From: Candidatus Firestoneibacteriota bacterium
GTDB taxonomy: Bacteria; JACRDZ01
Reading direction: 5' to 3'
Assembly: GCA_016212735.1 (NCBI GenBank)
Contig: JACRDZ010000256.1
Location: 1-8,267, forward strand
Length of the DNA: 8,267 nucleotides
Part shown: piece by piece, positions 1-6,318 of the stretch
Numbering within the stretch: the first letter of the stretch is position 1
How the letters are laid out: each line of letters opens with the position of its first letter
Notes under the pieces: generated by a model
What the model saw: only the letters and a program-made list of their open reading frames with translations
Databases searched by the model: none
Told to the model about the DNA's origin: nothing
Program-made: the position numbers and the translations under genes

Positions 1-259
1 AGCGGATGAAATAAAAAAGCTGATAGAAAACGGAGCAAATTTCGCATTAATAGCCAGAGAAAAATCAATAGATACAGAAAGTAAAAGTACGGGCGGAGAT
101 ATGGGATATATTAAATTGGGAAAATATAATGCAACTTTTAATAGTACGATTGTTGCTCTGCCTTTAGGGAGTTTCAGTTCAATTATTAAAACTCCTCAAG
201 GGTTTCATATTATACAGAAAATGGATGAAAGACTTACAATTGCTGAAGAAAAAAAATAA
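1..259 (+). CDS. Peptidyl-prolyl cis-trans isomerase, parvulin (PpiC/SurA) type, C-terminal fragment
   Basis: The gene enters from the left edge; reading from base 2 gives 85 residues ending in TAA at 257-259. The fragment holds the second half of a parvulin rotamase domain: a GGDMGY motif, then a hydrophobic 'ALPLGSFSSIIKTPQGFHII' stretch that matches the family pattern of GGDLGY followed by LKxGxxSxPVxTxxGYHII. Parvulins of this class isomerise Xaa-Pro bonds and, when exported, help fold outer-membrane and periplasmic proteins; the export signal and N-terminal chaperone domain would lie upstream, so location is inferred. The tail 'DERLTIAEEKK' leaves the domain with little after it. The LOG-family gene starts 10 bp downstream on the same strand, which suggests co-transcription. 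The family call is secure; which paralogue it is (SurA, PpiD, PrsA-like) cannot be told. Confidence 0.85.
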   Translation, partial: ADEIKKLIENGANFALIAREKSIDTESKSTGGDMGYIKLGKYNATFNSTIVALPLGSFSSIIKTPQGFHIIQKMDERLTIAEEKK

Positions 260-269
260 AGGAATACTA

Positions 270-1085
270 ATGGCAAAATCACCAATAAAAGCTTATAAAA
301 ATTTAGATTTTTTAAATAGTCCTGATGCCAGGCCAGTAAGAGTATTATGTGAATTAATGGAACCAAAAACAAAATTACGCAGGTATCATATCGAAAATAC
401 TATTGTTTTTTTTGGCTCTGCAAGAGCAAAACCTTTTGAAATTGCTGAAAGGGATTTTTTGTTTATTGAGAAACAATATAAAAATGCAGTCAAACCAGGT
501 CTAAAAATTAAAGAAGCTTATGAAAATGCACAAGCTCAACTTTACATGGCACAATATTATGAAAAAGCAAGAGAACTTTCTTATAAACTTACAAAATTTA
601 TTAATCAAAACTCTAAGAGTAAAAGCAAGTTAACATTATGTACAGGTGGTGGTGCTGGAATTATGGAAGCTGTAAACCTTGGAGCAAATGAAGCAGGAGG
701 AAAATCTATTGGATTTAATATAAGTCTTCCTGTTAAACAAAATATTAATAAATACGTAAGCGATGATCTGTCTTTTGAATTCCATTATTTTTTTATTCGT
801 AAATTCTGGTTCGCTTATCTCGCAAAAGCTTTAATAATTTTTCCTGGAGGATTAGGAACATTAGATGAAATGATGGAGATGCTTACATTACTGCAAACAG
901 GAGTAATTAAAAAGAAAATGCCTGTAATAATCTTTGGATCGGAATATTGGAATAAAATAATTAATTTTGATGAGTTGATAAAATTTAAAACAGTAGATGC
1001 AGATGAATTGAAACTTTTAAATTTTTTTGATGATGTTGATGAAGTTTTTGATTTTCTAAAGAATAATCTTAAGAGGTATTTATAA
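270..1085 (+). CDS. LOG-family Rossmann-fold protein (TIGR00730-like, possible nucleotide phosphoribohydrolase)
   Basis: This 271-residue protein belongs to the LOG / 'lysine decarboxylase-like' Rossmann family, whose characterised members remove ribose 5-phosphate from nucleoside monophosphates (cytokinin activation in plants; PpnN-like nucleotide turnover in bacteria). Visible signatures are FFGSAR at residues 47-52, GGGAGIMEA at 126-134 and the hallmark PGGLGTLDE at 192-200, with basic residues at R177 and K178. It is longer than the roughly 190-residue short LOG form: about 40 residues precede the first strand, and a helical insertion (about 55-115) precedes the GGGAG motif. I chose ATG 270 because AAAGGA sits 6 bp upstream; an in-frame ATG at 225 would overlap the preceding gene and has no ribosome site. 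No signal peptide is visible, so it is cytoplasmic. Substrate is unknown; older 'lysine decarboxylase' labels for this family are probably wrong. Confidence 0.88.
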   Translation: MAKSPIKAYKNLDFLNSPDARPVRVLCELMEPKTKLRRYHIENTIVFFGSARAKPFEIAERDFLFIEKQYKNAVKPGLKIKEAYENAQAQLYMAQYYEKARELSYKLTKFINQNSKSKSKLTLCTGGGAGIMEAVNLGANEAGGKSIGFNISLPVKQNINKYVSDDLSFEFHYFFIRKFWFAYLAKALIIFPGGLGTLDEMMEMLTLLQTGVIKKKMPVIIFGSEYWNKIINFDELIKFKTVDADELKLLNFFDDVDEVFDFLKNNLKRYL

Positions 1086-1086
1086 C

Positions 1087-1114
1087 CTTATTTAACAAGC
1101 TGTTGAATAAGTTT
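1087..1114 (+). terminator. Hairpin across convergent gene ends, possible terminator of the LOG gene
   Basis: CTTATTTAACA (1087-1097) pairs with TGTTGAATAAG (1101-1111) around an AGC loop: an 11-bp stem with one U-G pair in plus-strand RNA, followed by TTT. It starts 2 bp after the LOG stop codon and lies inside the last codons of the opposing gene. In minus-strand RNA the wobble becomes an A-C mismatch, so it is better formed on the plus strand. The short T tract keeps confidence moderate. Confidence 0.5.
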
Positions 1115-2764
1115 CTCCAGTTTATCAGGAATTGACCCGGATTCCTGATAAAGAATTTTCCCATCATTGTCTAAAAGGACATATTCAGGAAAATCTTTAA
1201 ATTTAAATAAATCTTTCAGGTCTTCTTCTGAAAATACAACGTCATAATCATATTCATATTTACTCATAAAACTTCTTAGCGCATTAACATGATGACGATT
1301 ACGCGGGTCAATATTAACAGCAAGAAGCTTAAATGGTTTTCCTTTAAATTGATTGTAAAAAGATGGCAGGAAATCCAATGATTGTACTGAATTTAAATCA
1401 TTCATTGACCATTTTACAAGAAGAACAATATTGTTTTTAAGTGACGCAAGATTTACATCTTTATTGTTAATCCCCTTAAATAAATAATTATGGAGCAAAC
1501 CGCTTTCAAGTCTTTTTACATCCTCAATATTTTTTTCTATCCATTCTTTATTTTCTTCATCAGGCGTATTTTTCTGCATGTTTTTTAAATGCTCAGAAGC
1601 ACTTTTATAATCTTTCGAATGGATAAGCAAATTGTAAAGATTTTTAGCAATAAATGTATTTTTTGGGTCTATTTCAAAAGCTCTTTGATATAAATATATT
1701 TGAAAGCGCGGATTTTCTTCATATGAATACATAGCAGCAATATTATTATAAGAAGTAGCTAATTTGTTTTGAATTTCCGCATCCTGTTCCAGTAATTCCA
1801 TATGTTTTATTACCATTAATAAATTTTTTTCTTCCCAAAAGATATAAGCAGTATTTTTAACTGTAGCTGATAATCTTATTACTTCGTCTTTACATGAACC
1901 TGTTATAGTCTGACATTGTCTATATACTCTTAATGCTTTATAATTATTATTGTTTTTTATATATGTTTTAGCCAGAAGCTGAGCTGTCTCAGCAAATCCC
2001 TGTTTAATTGACGGATTCATTTTATCTAAATCATATGCTTTATAGAATGCATATAATGCATTTTCCTGACTGGAAGCATTTTGTGATAATTCGATTGCAA
2101 GATTTTTCCATGCAGATATATTCCGCGGTTTAGAAACAAGAATAAATCCTTCTTTAATAGGTTTAGTCTGTTTAATAACTTTAAATATTGCATTCCCTTT
2201 AGCAAGTACATCAAATACTTCTGTAATTCCAGCTTCTTCTTTTGATTCATCTTTTATTATAAACTGATGCCCGCGAGAAATATTGCTTTTTTCCGGTAAA
2301 GTTGCATAACAAATATCTCTTTCAGCTAAAGTAATAGTGCAGGTTATTTCAGGTTCCGCAAATGTTGCATAAGATGGATTTTCTTCCAGATCAATAGTCC
2401 CATCAAAAACAGCAATATTTTTTTCTTCAACTTGCACTACAGGAGTAATAAAATAACCTTCAGAAAAATTATCAGCAATTACTGAAATTACTATTTTACC
2501 AAGATGGTTATTTTTTAAATCTAAAATATCATAAATAAAACCATTTTTAACTCCATGTAATTCTCCTTTATCTATTCTTATAAAACTATCAATTTGTTTT
2601 TGGACCATTGCAGTTTTATAATATGATAAAGGAGTTATCCAACTGGAGTAAGGAATATTAAGAATTTTAGGATCATAGGTTACTATTTTATTGTTTTGAG
2701 GGAAAGCATGATTAATTGTTAAAAATATAAAAAGAAAAGTAAATAAAAATGTACTTTTTTTCAT
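1088..2764 (-). CDS. Secreted TPR-like protein with a cysteine-less TlpA/thioredoxin-like C-terminal domain
   Basis: The 558-residue product starts with a clear signal peptide (KK, then a hydrophobic run to about residue 20, with cleavage likely near HAFPQ), so it is exported. Residues about 60-110 and 155-210 look like two beta-rich repeats ('IDKGELHGVKNGFIYDIL...' and 'NISRGHQFII...') that recall the small barrel at the C terminus of FlgT; that resemblance is tentative. Residues about 220-410 are helical and TPR-like, with a canonical-looking unit ending 'AFEIDPKN' at 362-369. Residues about 425-558 have a TlpA/redoxin layout: a strand at 446-452, 'KLLAVNIDP' at 479-487, the cis-proline context FPEYVLLDNDGKI at 525-537 and a final helix. 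The usual WCxxC position reads WSMND (452-456), so dithiol chemistry is lost. ATG 2764 has AGGAG at 2771-2775. The role is unknown; a scaffold or binding role in the envelope is inferred. Confidence 0.8.
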   Translation of the reverse strand: MKKSTFLFTFLFIFLTINHAFPQNNKIVTYDPKILNIPYSSWITPLSYYKTAMVQKQIDSFIRIDKGELHGVKNGFIYDILDLKNNHLGKIVISVIADNFSEGYFITPVVQVEEKNIAVFDGTIDLEENPSYATFAEPEITCTITLAERDICYATLPEKSNISRGHQFIIKDESKEEAGITEVFDVLAKGNAIFKVIKQTKPIKEGFILVSKPRNISAWKNLAIELSQNASSQENALYAFYKAYDLDKMNPSIKQGFAETAQLLAKTYIKNNNNYKALRVYRQCQTITGSCKDEVIRLSATVKNTAYIFWEEKNLLMVIKHMELLEQDAEIQNKLATSYNNIAAMYSYEENPRFQIYLYQRAFEIDPKNTFIAKNLYNLLIHSKDYKSASEHLKNMQKNTPDEENKEWIEKNIEDVKRLESGLLHNYLFKGINNKDVNLASLKNNIVLLVKWSMNDLNSVQSLDFLPSFYNQFKGKPFKLLAVNIDPRNRHHVNALRSFMSKYEYDYDVVFSEEDLKDLFKFKDFPEYVLLDNDGKILYQESGSIPDKLEKLIQQLVK

Positions 2765-2806
2765 TTTTAACTCCTAAAGGGTCTGCTTTTTAGTTTAAAT
2801 ATAAAA

Positions 2807-2842
2807 TCTGGATTCCCGCTTAAACACTGCGGGAATGACAGA
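2807..2842. repeat. GC-rich hairpin repeat (ATTCCCGC...GCGGGAAT)
   Basis: ATTCCCGC at 2812-2819 and GCGGGAAT at 2829-2836 are perfect 8-bp inverted arms around a 9-nt loop, with a second outer pair TCTG (2807-2810) and CAGA (2839-2842) separated by small unpaired bulges. It is conspicuously GC-rich in an AT-rich intergenic region. Its form resembles dispersed ATTCCC-N-GGGAAT palindromes such as neisserial dRS3 and other REP-like repeats, but no second copy lies in this window. It would fall in the leader of the minus-strand TPR/TlpA-like gene, 42-78 nt upstream of its start. Confidence 0.7.
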
Positions 2843-2900
2843 CTCTCCTACACCGTGAAATAAATGTGCTGAATAGTTACCAATTTATTATAATAAAAAA

Positions 2901-2930
2901 ATTATATAATATAAAACAGATTATTGTCAA
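2901..2930 (-). promoter_or_regulatory. Sigma-70 type promoter for the TPR/TlpA-like gene
   Basis: On the minus strand the -35 hexamer TTGACA (plus 2925-2930) and the -10 hexamer TATAAT (plus 2901-2906) are both perfect consensus, spaced 18 bp. Transcription would start near 2894, giving a leader of about 130 nt that contains the GC-rich hairpin at 2807-2842. The region is AT-rich, so chance -10 matches are easy, but the paired perfect -35 in the right orientation is persuasive. Confidence 0.65.
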
Positions 2931-2947
2931 TATTTATTTTACATACG

Positions 2948-3097
2948 CTGCAATTCAGACATTGGACAATAAACTATAGACTTCAGACAAAATAAAAATG
3001 AAATCTTACTAAATATGACAAATTAAAGGTAATAGCTAATAATTTGTAGCATTTAGGATTTGAGTTTTTAGCTTTAAATCTACTGTCTGAATTACAG
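2948..3097. repeat. 150-bp segment bounded by 14-bp imperfect inverted repeats, possible MITE remnant
   Basis: CTGCAATTCAGACA (2948-2961) and TGTCTGAATTACAG (3084-3097) are inverted copies matching at 13 of 14 bases. The octamer TTCAGACA also recurs in direct orientation at 2982-2989, so it is present three times in 150 bp. The interior is non-coding and AT-rich. The size and paired ends suit a small non-autonomous mobile element or its remnant, but no target-site duplication is visible; paired regulator-binding sites upstream of glgC are the alternative. The right arm ends 7 bp before the proposed glgC -35 box. Confidence 0.45.
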
Positions 3098-3104
3098 TAT
3101 TAAT

Positions 3105-3133
3105 TTGCTTTTAATTACACATGATGTTAAAAT
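3105..3133 (+). promoter_or_regulatory. Probable sigma-70 promoter of the glgC-hrb-fprA operon
   Basis: TTGCTT (3105-3110) and TAAAAT (3128-3133) are spaced exactly 17 bp, each close to consensus. The expected start is near 3140, only about 15 nt before the glgC ATG, with GGAG at 3145-3148 in the short leader. It is the best candidate close to the operon; other AT-rich matches exist farther upstream. Confidence 0.5.
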
Positions 3134-3155
3134 AAAATAAATACGGAGATTTATT

Positions 3156-4421
3156 ATGAGACCAAAAGCTATAGTAGTTATTTTAGCGGGAGGTAAAGGA
3201 GAAAGACTTTATCCTCTTACAAAAGACAGAGCTAAACCTGCTGTACCTTTTGGAGGTATATATAGAATTATAGATTTTACTCTCTCAAACTGCATAAACT
3301 CCTCTTTGCGTAGAATTTACATTCTTACACAATACAAATCATTTTCGCTCTCAAGACACATAAATTTAGGATGGAATATATTAAGTAATGAATTATATGA
3401 ATATATAGAAGTCATTCCACCGCAAAAGCGAATCAGTGAAGACTGGTATAGAGGAACAGCTGATGCGGTTTATCAGAATATATACAGTATTAGAACAGAA
3501 AATCCTGATTACGTGATAGTTCTTTCAGGTGATCATCTTTATAAAATGAATTATAATGAAATGCTGGAATTCCACATTGCAAAAAAAGCAGAAGTTACTG
3601 TATCAGCTATTGAAATGGATATACATAAATCTCATGAATTCGGAGTTTTGGAAATATATGATAATTACCGCATAATCGGATTTGAAGAAAAACCGCAAAA
3701 AGCTAAGCCGATTCCTTTCAGTCCAGATGAGTGTTTTATGTCCATGGGTATATATATATTTAATACAAAAACTCTTTTAAAAACCTTAGAAGATGATTCT
3801 GGGCTTGATACTTATCATGATTTCGGCAAAAATATTATTCCGGGACTGGTAAAAGAAAATAAGGATATTTATGCATATAATTTTAAGGATGAGAATAAAA
3901 AGAAAGCAAAATACTGGCGTGATGTTGGTACTATAGAAGCATACTGGGAAGCAAATATGGACCTTGTATCAGTCAATCCGCAGTTTAATCTTTATGATCC
4001 TGATTGGCCTTTGCATACATATCAACCTCAATATCCTCCTGCAAAATTTGTTTTTGCGCAGGAAAAATCTGAAGGAGGGCGGCGCGGTATTGCATTAGAC
4101 TCGATCGTTTCAAATGGATGCATAATAAGCGGAGGTAAGGTACAAAACTCAATTCTATCGTCAAATGTCAGAATTAATAGCTATTCGGATGTTCAGGAAT
4201 CTATTTTACTTGAAGGAGTCAATGTGGGCCGTTATGCAAAAATCAAAAGAGCTATAATAGATAAAGGTGTAGTAATTCCGCCTGGTACAGTAATAGGTTA
4301 TAATCATGATGAAGATGCTGAAAAATACAAAATTACAGATTCCAATATAATAGTTATTCCTCGTTTTTCTGAAATACAGATTGATAGCAAACCTGAAAAA
4401 AAACATAATTATGATGAATAA
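3156..4421 (+). CDS. glgC: Glucose-1-phosphate adenylyltransferase (ADP-glucose pyrophosphorylase)
   Basis: GlgC makes ADP-glucose and pyrophosphate from ATP and glucose-1-phosphate, the committed step of bacterial glycogen synthesis in the cytoplasm. The 421-residue product is full length (E. coli GlgC is 431). Visible motifs are the nucleotide loop [12 protein letters not shown] (11-22), [10 protein letters not shown] (25-34), SNCINS (44-49), WYRGTADAV (97-105), the catalytic SGDH with D126 (E. coli D142), EEKP with K179 (the glucose-1-phosphate lysine, E. coli K195), SMGIY (196-200) and [12 protein letters not shown] (253-264). A left-handed beta-helix region follows, ending '[15 protein letters not shown]'. 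The activator-site lysine K39 of E. coli aligns with D24, so allosteric control probably differs. GGAG lies 7 bp before ATG. It leads a likely three-gene operon: the Hrb gene follows after 19 bp. No glycogen synthase or branching enzyme is nearby in this window. Confidence 0.97.
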   Translation: MRPKAIVVILAGGKGERLYPLTKDRAKPAVPFGGIYRIIDFTLSNCINSSLRRIYILTQYKSFSLSRHINLGWNILSNELYEYIEVIPPQKRISEDWYRGTADAVYQNIYSIRTENPDYVIVLSGDHLYKMNYNEMLEFHIAKKAEVTVSAIEMDIHKSHEFGVLEIYDNYRIIGFEEKPQKAKPIPFSPDECFMSMGIYIFNTKTLLKTLEDDSGLDTYHDFGKNIIPGLVKENKDIYAYNFKDENKKKAKYWRDVGTIEAYWEANMDLVSVNPQFNLYDPDWPLHTYQPQYPPAKFVFAQEKSEGGRRGIALDSIVSNGCIISGGKVQNSILSSNVRINSYSDVQESILLEGVNVGRYAKIKRAIIDKGVVIPPGTVIGYNHDEDAEKYKITDSNIIVIPRFSEIQIDSKPEKKHNYDE

Positions 4422-4440
4422 ATTACAAAGAGAATACATT

Positions 4441-5130
4441 ATGGATACGAATGTTTTACATAATATAACTTATGGGATGTATATTGTCTCTTCAAATAAA
4501 GGTAGTTCTTTTAATGCACAAATAGCGAATACAGTATTTCAAATAACAAATGATCCTATTACAATTGCAGTAAGTATTAACAAACTAAATCTTACGCATG
4601 AATTTATCGAAGCAAGTCAGCAATTTGGAATCTCAGTTTTAAGAGAAGAAACTCCGCTAGAATTTATAGGTAAATTTGGTTTTAAATCCGGAAGAACTGA
4701 AAATAAATTTAAAGATACTGAATATAAAGTTCTTGATTCAGGATGTCCTATAGTTTTAGTAAATGCGTTATGTTATTTTGAAGTAAAAATTATTAGTAAA
4801 TTTGACTGCGGAACACACACTCTTTTTCTGGGAAAAATGACAGAATCGGAGATGCTTAATCCAGGCAGAGGAATGACATACAGTTATTATCATGAAGTAA
4901 AACGCGGAACTACACCCAAAACAGCACCTACATTTATTAAGAATAACATTATAGAAAAAGGAGAAATAGCAATGCAGAAATATCGATGTAAGGTTTGCGG
5001 TTATGTTTATGATCCTTCAGATGGTGATGCAGATGGGGGAATTGCTCCAGGGACTCCATTTGAAAAAATATCTGATTCATGGGTTTGTCCTGTGTGCGGA
5101 GCAGACAAAAGTCAGTTCGAAAAAATTTGA
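4441..5130 (+). CDS. hrb: High-molecular-weight rubredoxin: flavin reductase-like domain fused to rubredoxin
   Basis: The 229-residue protein has two parts. Residues 1 to about 165 form an FMN-binding split-barrel flavin reductase-like domain ('[12 protein letters not shown]', '[15 protein letters not shown]', '[10 protein letters not shown]'). Residues 178-229 are a complete rubredoxin with iron ligands in CKVCG (C183, C186) and CPVCG (C216, C219). This architecture matches Hrb of Moorella thermoacetica, which uses NADH to reduce FprA; the partner flavodiiron gene follows here after 18 bp, so the same role is a strong inference. I chose ATG 4441 (AAGAGA upstream) because the protein then begins where Hrb homologues do; in-frame TTG 4381 and ATG 4411/4414 lie inside or at the end of glgC and lack ribosome sites. 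Oddly, AAGGAG stands 8 bp before the in-frame ATG at 4972, which opens the rubredoxin domain, so a free rubredoxin may also be made. Confidence 0.93.
   Translation: MDTNVLHNITYGMYIVSSNKGSSFNAQIANTVFQITNDPITIAVSINKLNLTHEFIEASQQFGISVLREETPLEFIGKFGFKSGRTENKFKDTEYKVLDSGCPIVLVNALCYFEVKIISKFDCGTHTLFLGKMTESEMLNPGRGMTYSYYHEVKRGTTPKTAPTFIKNNIIEKGEIAMQKYRCKVCGYVYDPSDGDADGGIAPGTPFEKISDSWVCPVCGADKSQFEKI
4958..4974 (+). promoter_or_regulatory. Internal Shine-Dalgarno and ATG for a free 52-residue rubredoxin
   Basis: AAGGAG at 4958-4963, 8 nt before an in-frame ATG at 4972-4974, is a better ribosome site than the one at the start of the fusion gene. Initiation here would yield exactly 52 residues (4972-5130), beginning [15 protein letters not shown], which is the length and start of ordinary stand-alone rubredoxins. 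The residues it encodes in the fusion (EKGEIA) are linker, so there is no obvious protein-level reason for the motif. It may be an active internal start or the relic of two adjacent genes that fused. Confidence 0.5.
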
Positions 5131-5148
5131 AAATAAGGAAAAATCATA

Positions 5149-6312
5149 ATGAAAACAGGAGAAATTAAAAAGGGAATTTATTGGGTTGGTGTTTACGATT
5201 GGGACTTAAGAAATTTTCATGGATACATTACTTCTCGTGGGTCAACTTATAATGCATATCTTATAGTAGATGACAAAATAGTTCTTGTTGATACAGTAAA
5301 AGCACACTTTTGTGAGGAAATGCTGGCAAGAATTAAAAATATTATAGATCCTTTAAAAATAGATTATATTATTTCAAATCATGTAGAAATGGATCATTCT
5401 GGCAGCTTACCTGTTATTGTAGAGGCAGCAAAACCCGAAGCAATTATAACTTCACCAAACGGTGCAAAAGGTTTAAAAAGGCATTTTAAGAAAGATTGGA
5501 ATTTTAAAATTGTAAATACAGGAGATTCTATTAATATAGGAAAAAGAAATATAAATTTTGTAACAATACCAATGGTGCATTGGCCTGATTCAATGATAAG
5601 TTTTATACCAGAGGAGAAACTGCTGTTATCAAACGATGCGTTTGGCCAGCATATTGCTTCAACAGAACGGTTTGACGATGAACTCGGATTTGATATAGTA
5701 AAAGAAGAAGCAGCAAAATATTATGCAAATATAGTTCTCCCTTACGGCCACGAGGTAAATAATGCTTTAAATGCATTATCTTCTCTGGAGATAAATATGA
5801 TTGCTCCAAGTCATGGGATTATCTGGCGCAGTCATTTAAAGGATATTATTGAACTTTACAAAAAGTGGGCAAATAATATCTGTGATGAAAAAGCAGTTAT
5901 TGTATATGACACAATGTGGGGCTCTACAGAGAAAATGGCATATGTTTTAAAAGAAGCTTTTGATGAAAAAAATATACCATGTCAGATAAAAAATTTAAAA
6001 ACAAACAGTAACTCGGAAGTTATAACTTCTATCCTATCTGCAAAATATATATGTATTGGATCTCCAACATTGAATAATGGGATGCTTCCGAGTATATCAT
6101 CATTCTTAACTTATTTAAAAGGTTTATATCCTAAAAACAGGATTGGTATAGCATTTGGTTCTTATGGATGGGGAGGACAAAGCGTTGGTGATATAGAAAA
6201 TATTTTAGAATCCATTAAGTTTAATGTTCCTCTTAAAGGACTGAAAATACAGTATGTTCCTGATGAGAATGAATTAATTGAATTAAAAAACAAGATAAAA
6301 GCAGTTCTGTAA
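5149..6312 (+). CDS. fprA: Class A flavodiiron protein (rubredoxin:O2/NO oxidoreductase)
   Basis: Flavodiiron proteins reduce O2 to water and/or NO to N2O in the cytoplasm, taking electrons from rubredoxin through FMN to a diiron site. This 387-residue, two-domain protein is of ordinary class A length. The N-terminal metallo-beta-lactamase-like domain keeps the diiron ligands: H78, E80 and D82 in NHVEMDH, H144 in MVHWPDS, D163 in SNDAFG and H222 in PSHG. The C-terminal flavodoxin domain starts near residue 248, with the FMN phosphate loop YDTMWGSTEK at 253-262 and later GSPTLNNG and GSYGWGG. There is no extra C-terminal domain. AAGGAA lies 8 bp before ATG. The gene follows hrb by 18 bp, as expected for donor and acceptor. 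O2 versus NO preference cannot be read from the sequence. Its stop is 6 bp from that of the convergent cytochrome gene. Confidence 0.95.
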   Translation: MKTGEIKKGIYWVGVYDWDLRNFHGYITSRGSTYNAYLIVDDKIVLVDTVKAHFCEEMLARIKNIIDPLKIDYIISNHVEMDHSGSLPVIVEAAKPEAIITSPNGAKGLKRHFKKDWNFKIVNTGDSINIGKRNINFVTIPMVHWPDSMISFIPEEKLLLSNDAFGQHIASTERFDDELGFDIVKEEAAKYYANIVLPYGHEVNNALNALSSLEINMIAPSHGIIWRSHLKDIIELYKKWANNICDEKAVIVYDTMWGSTEKMAYVLKEAFDEKNIPCQIKNLKTNSNSEVITSILSAKYICIGSPTLNNGMLPSISSFLTYLKGLYPKNRIGIAFGSYGWGGQSVGDIENILESIKFNVPLKGLKIQYVPDENELIELKNKIKAVL

Positions 6313-6318
6313 TTTGTT

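Noticed and set aside
225..269. Upstream in-frame ATG extending the LOG-family protein by 15 residues
   Set aside because: It lies inside the end of the preceding isomerase gene and has no ribosome site, whereas ATG 270 has AAAGGA at good spacing.
2026..2250. 74-codon open frame on the minus strand
   Set aside because: Lies within the 558-codon gene in another frame; low-complexity K/L-rich translation with no family features.
2765..3155. Hidden small gene, riboswitch or CRISPR array in the long intergenic region
   Set aside because: No open frame with a ribosome site, no regularly spaced identical repeats and no known riboswitch core could be recognised; only the hairpin, inverted repeats and promoters listed.
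4206..4439. 77-codon minus-strand open frame opposite the end of glgC
   Set aside because: Antisense to well-conserved GlgC sequence; the Y/F/I-rich translation is what AT-rich antisense DNA yields, and no ribosome site was seen.
4381..4440. Earlier starts (TTG 4381, ATG 4411, ATG 4414) for the Hrb gene
   Set aside because: They begin within the end of glgC, lack Shine-Dalgarno sequences, and add residues absent from the Hrb family start, which matches ATG 4441.
5603..5809. 68-codon minus-strand open frame opposite fprA
   Set aside because: Antisense to conserved diiron-site sequence; no recognisable features.
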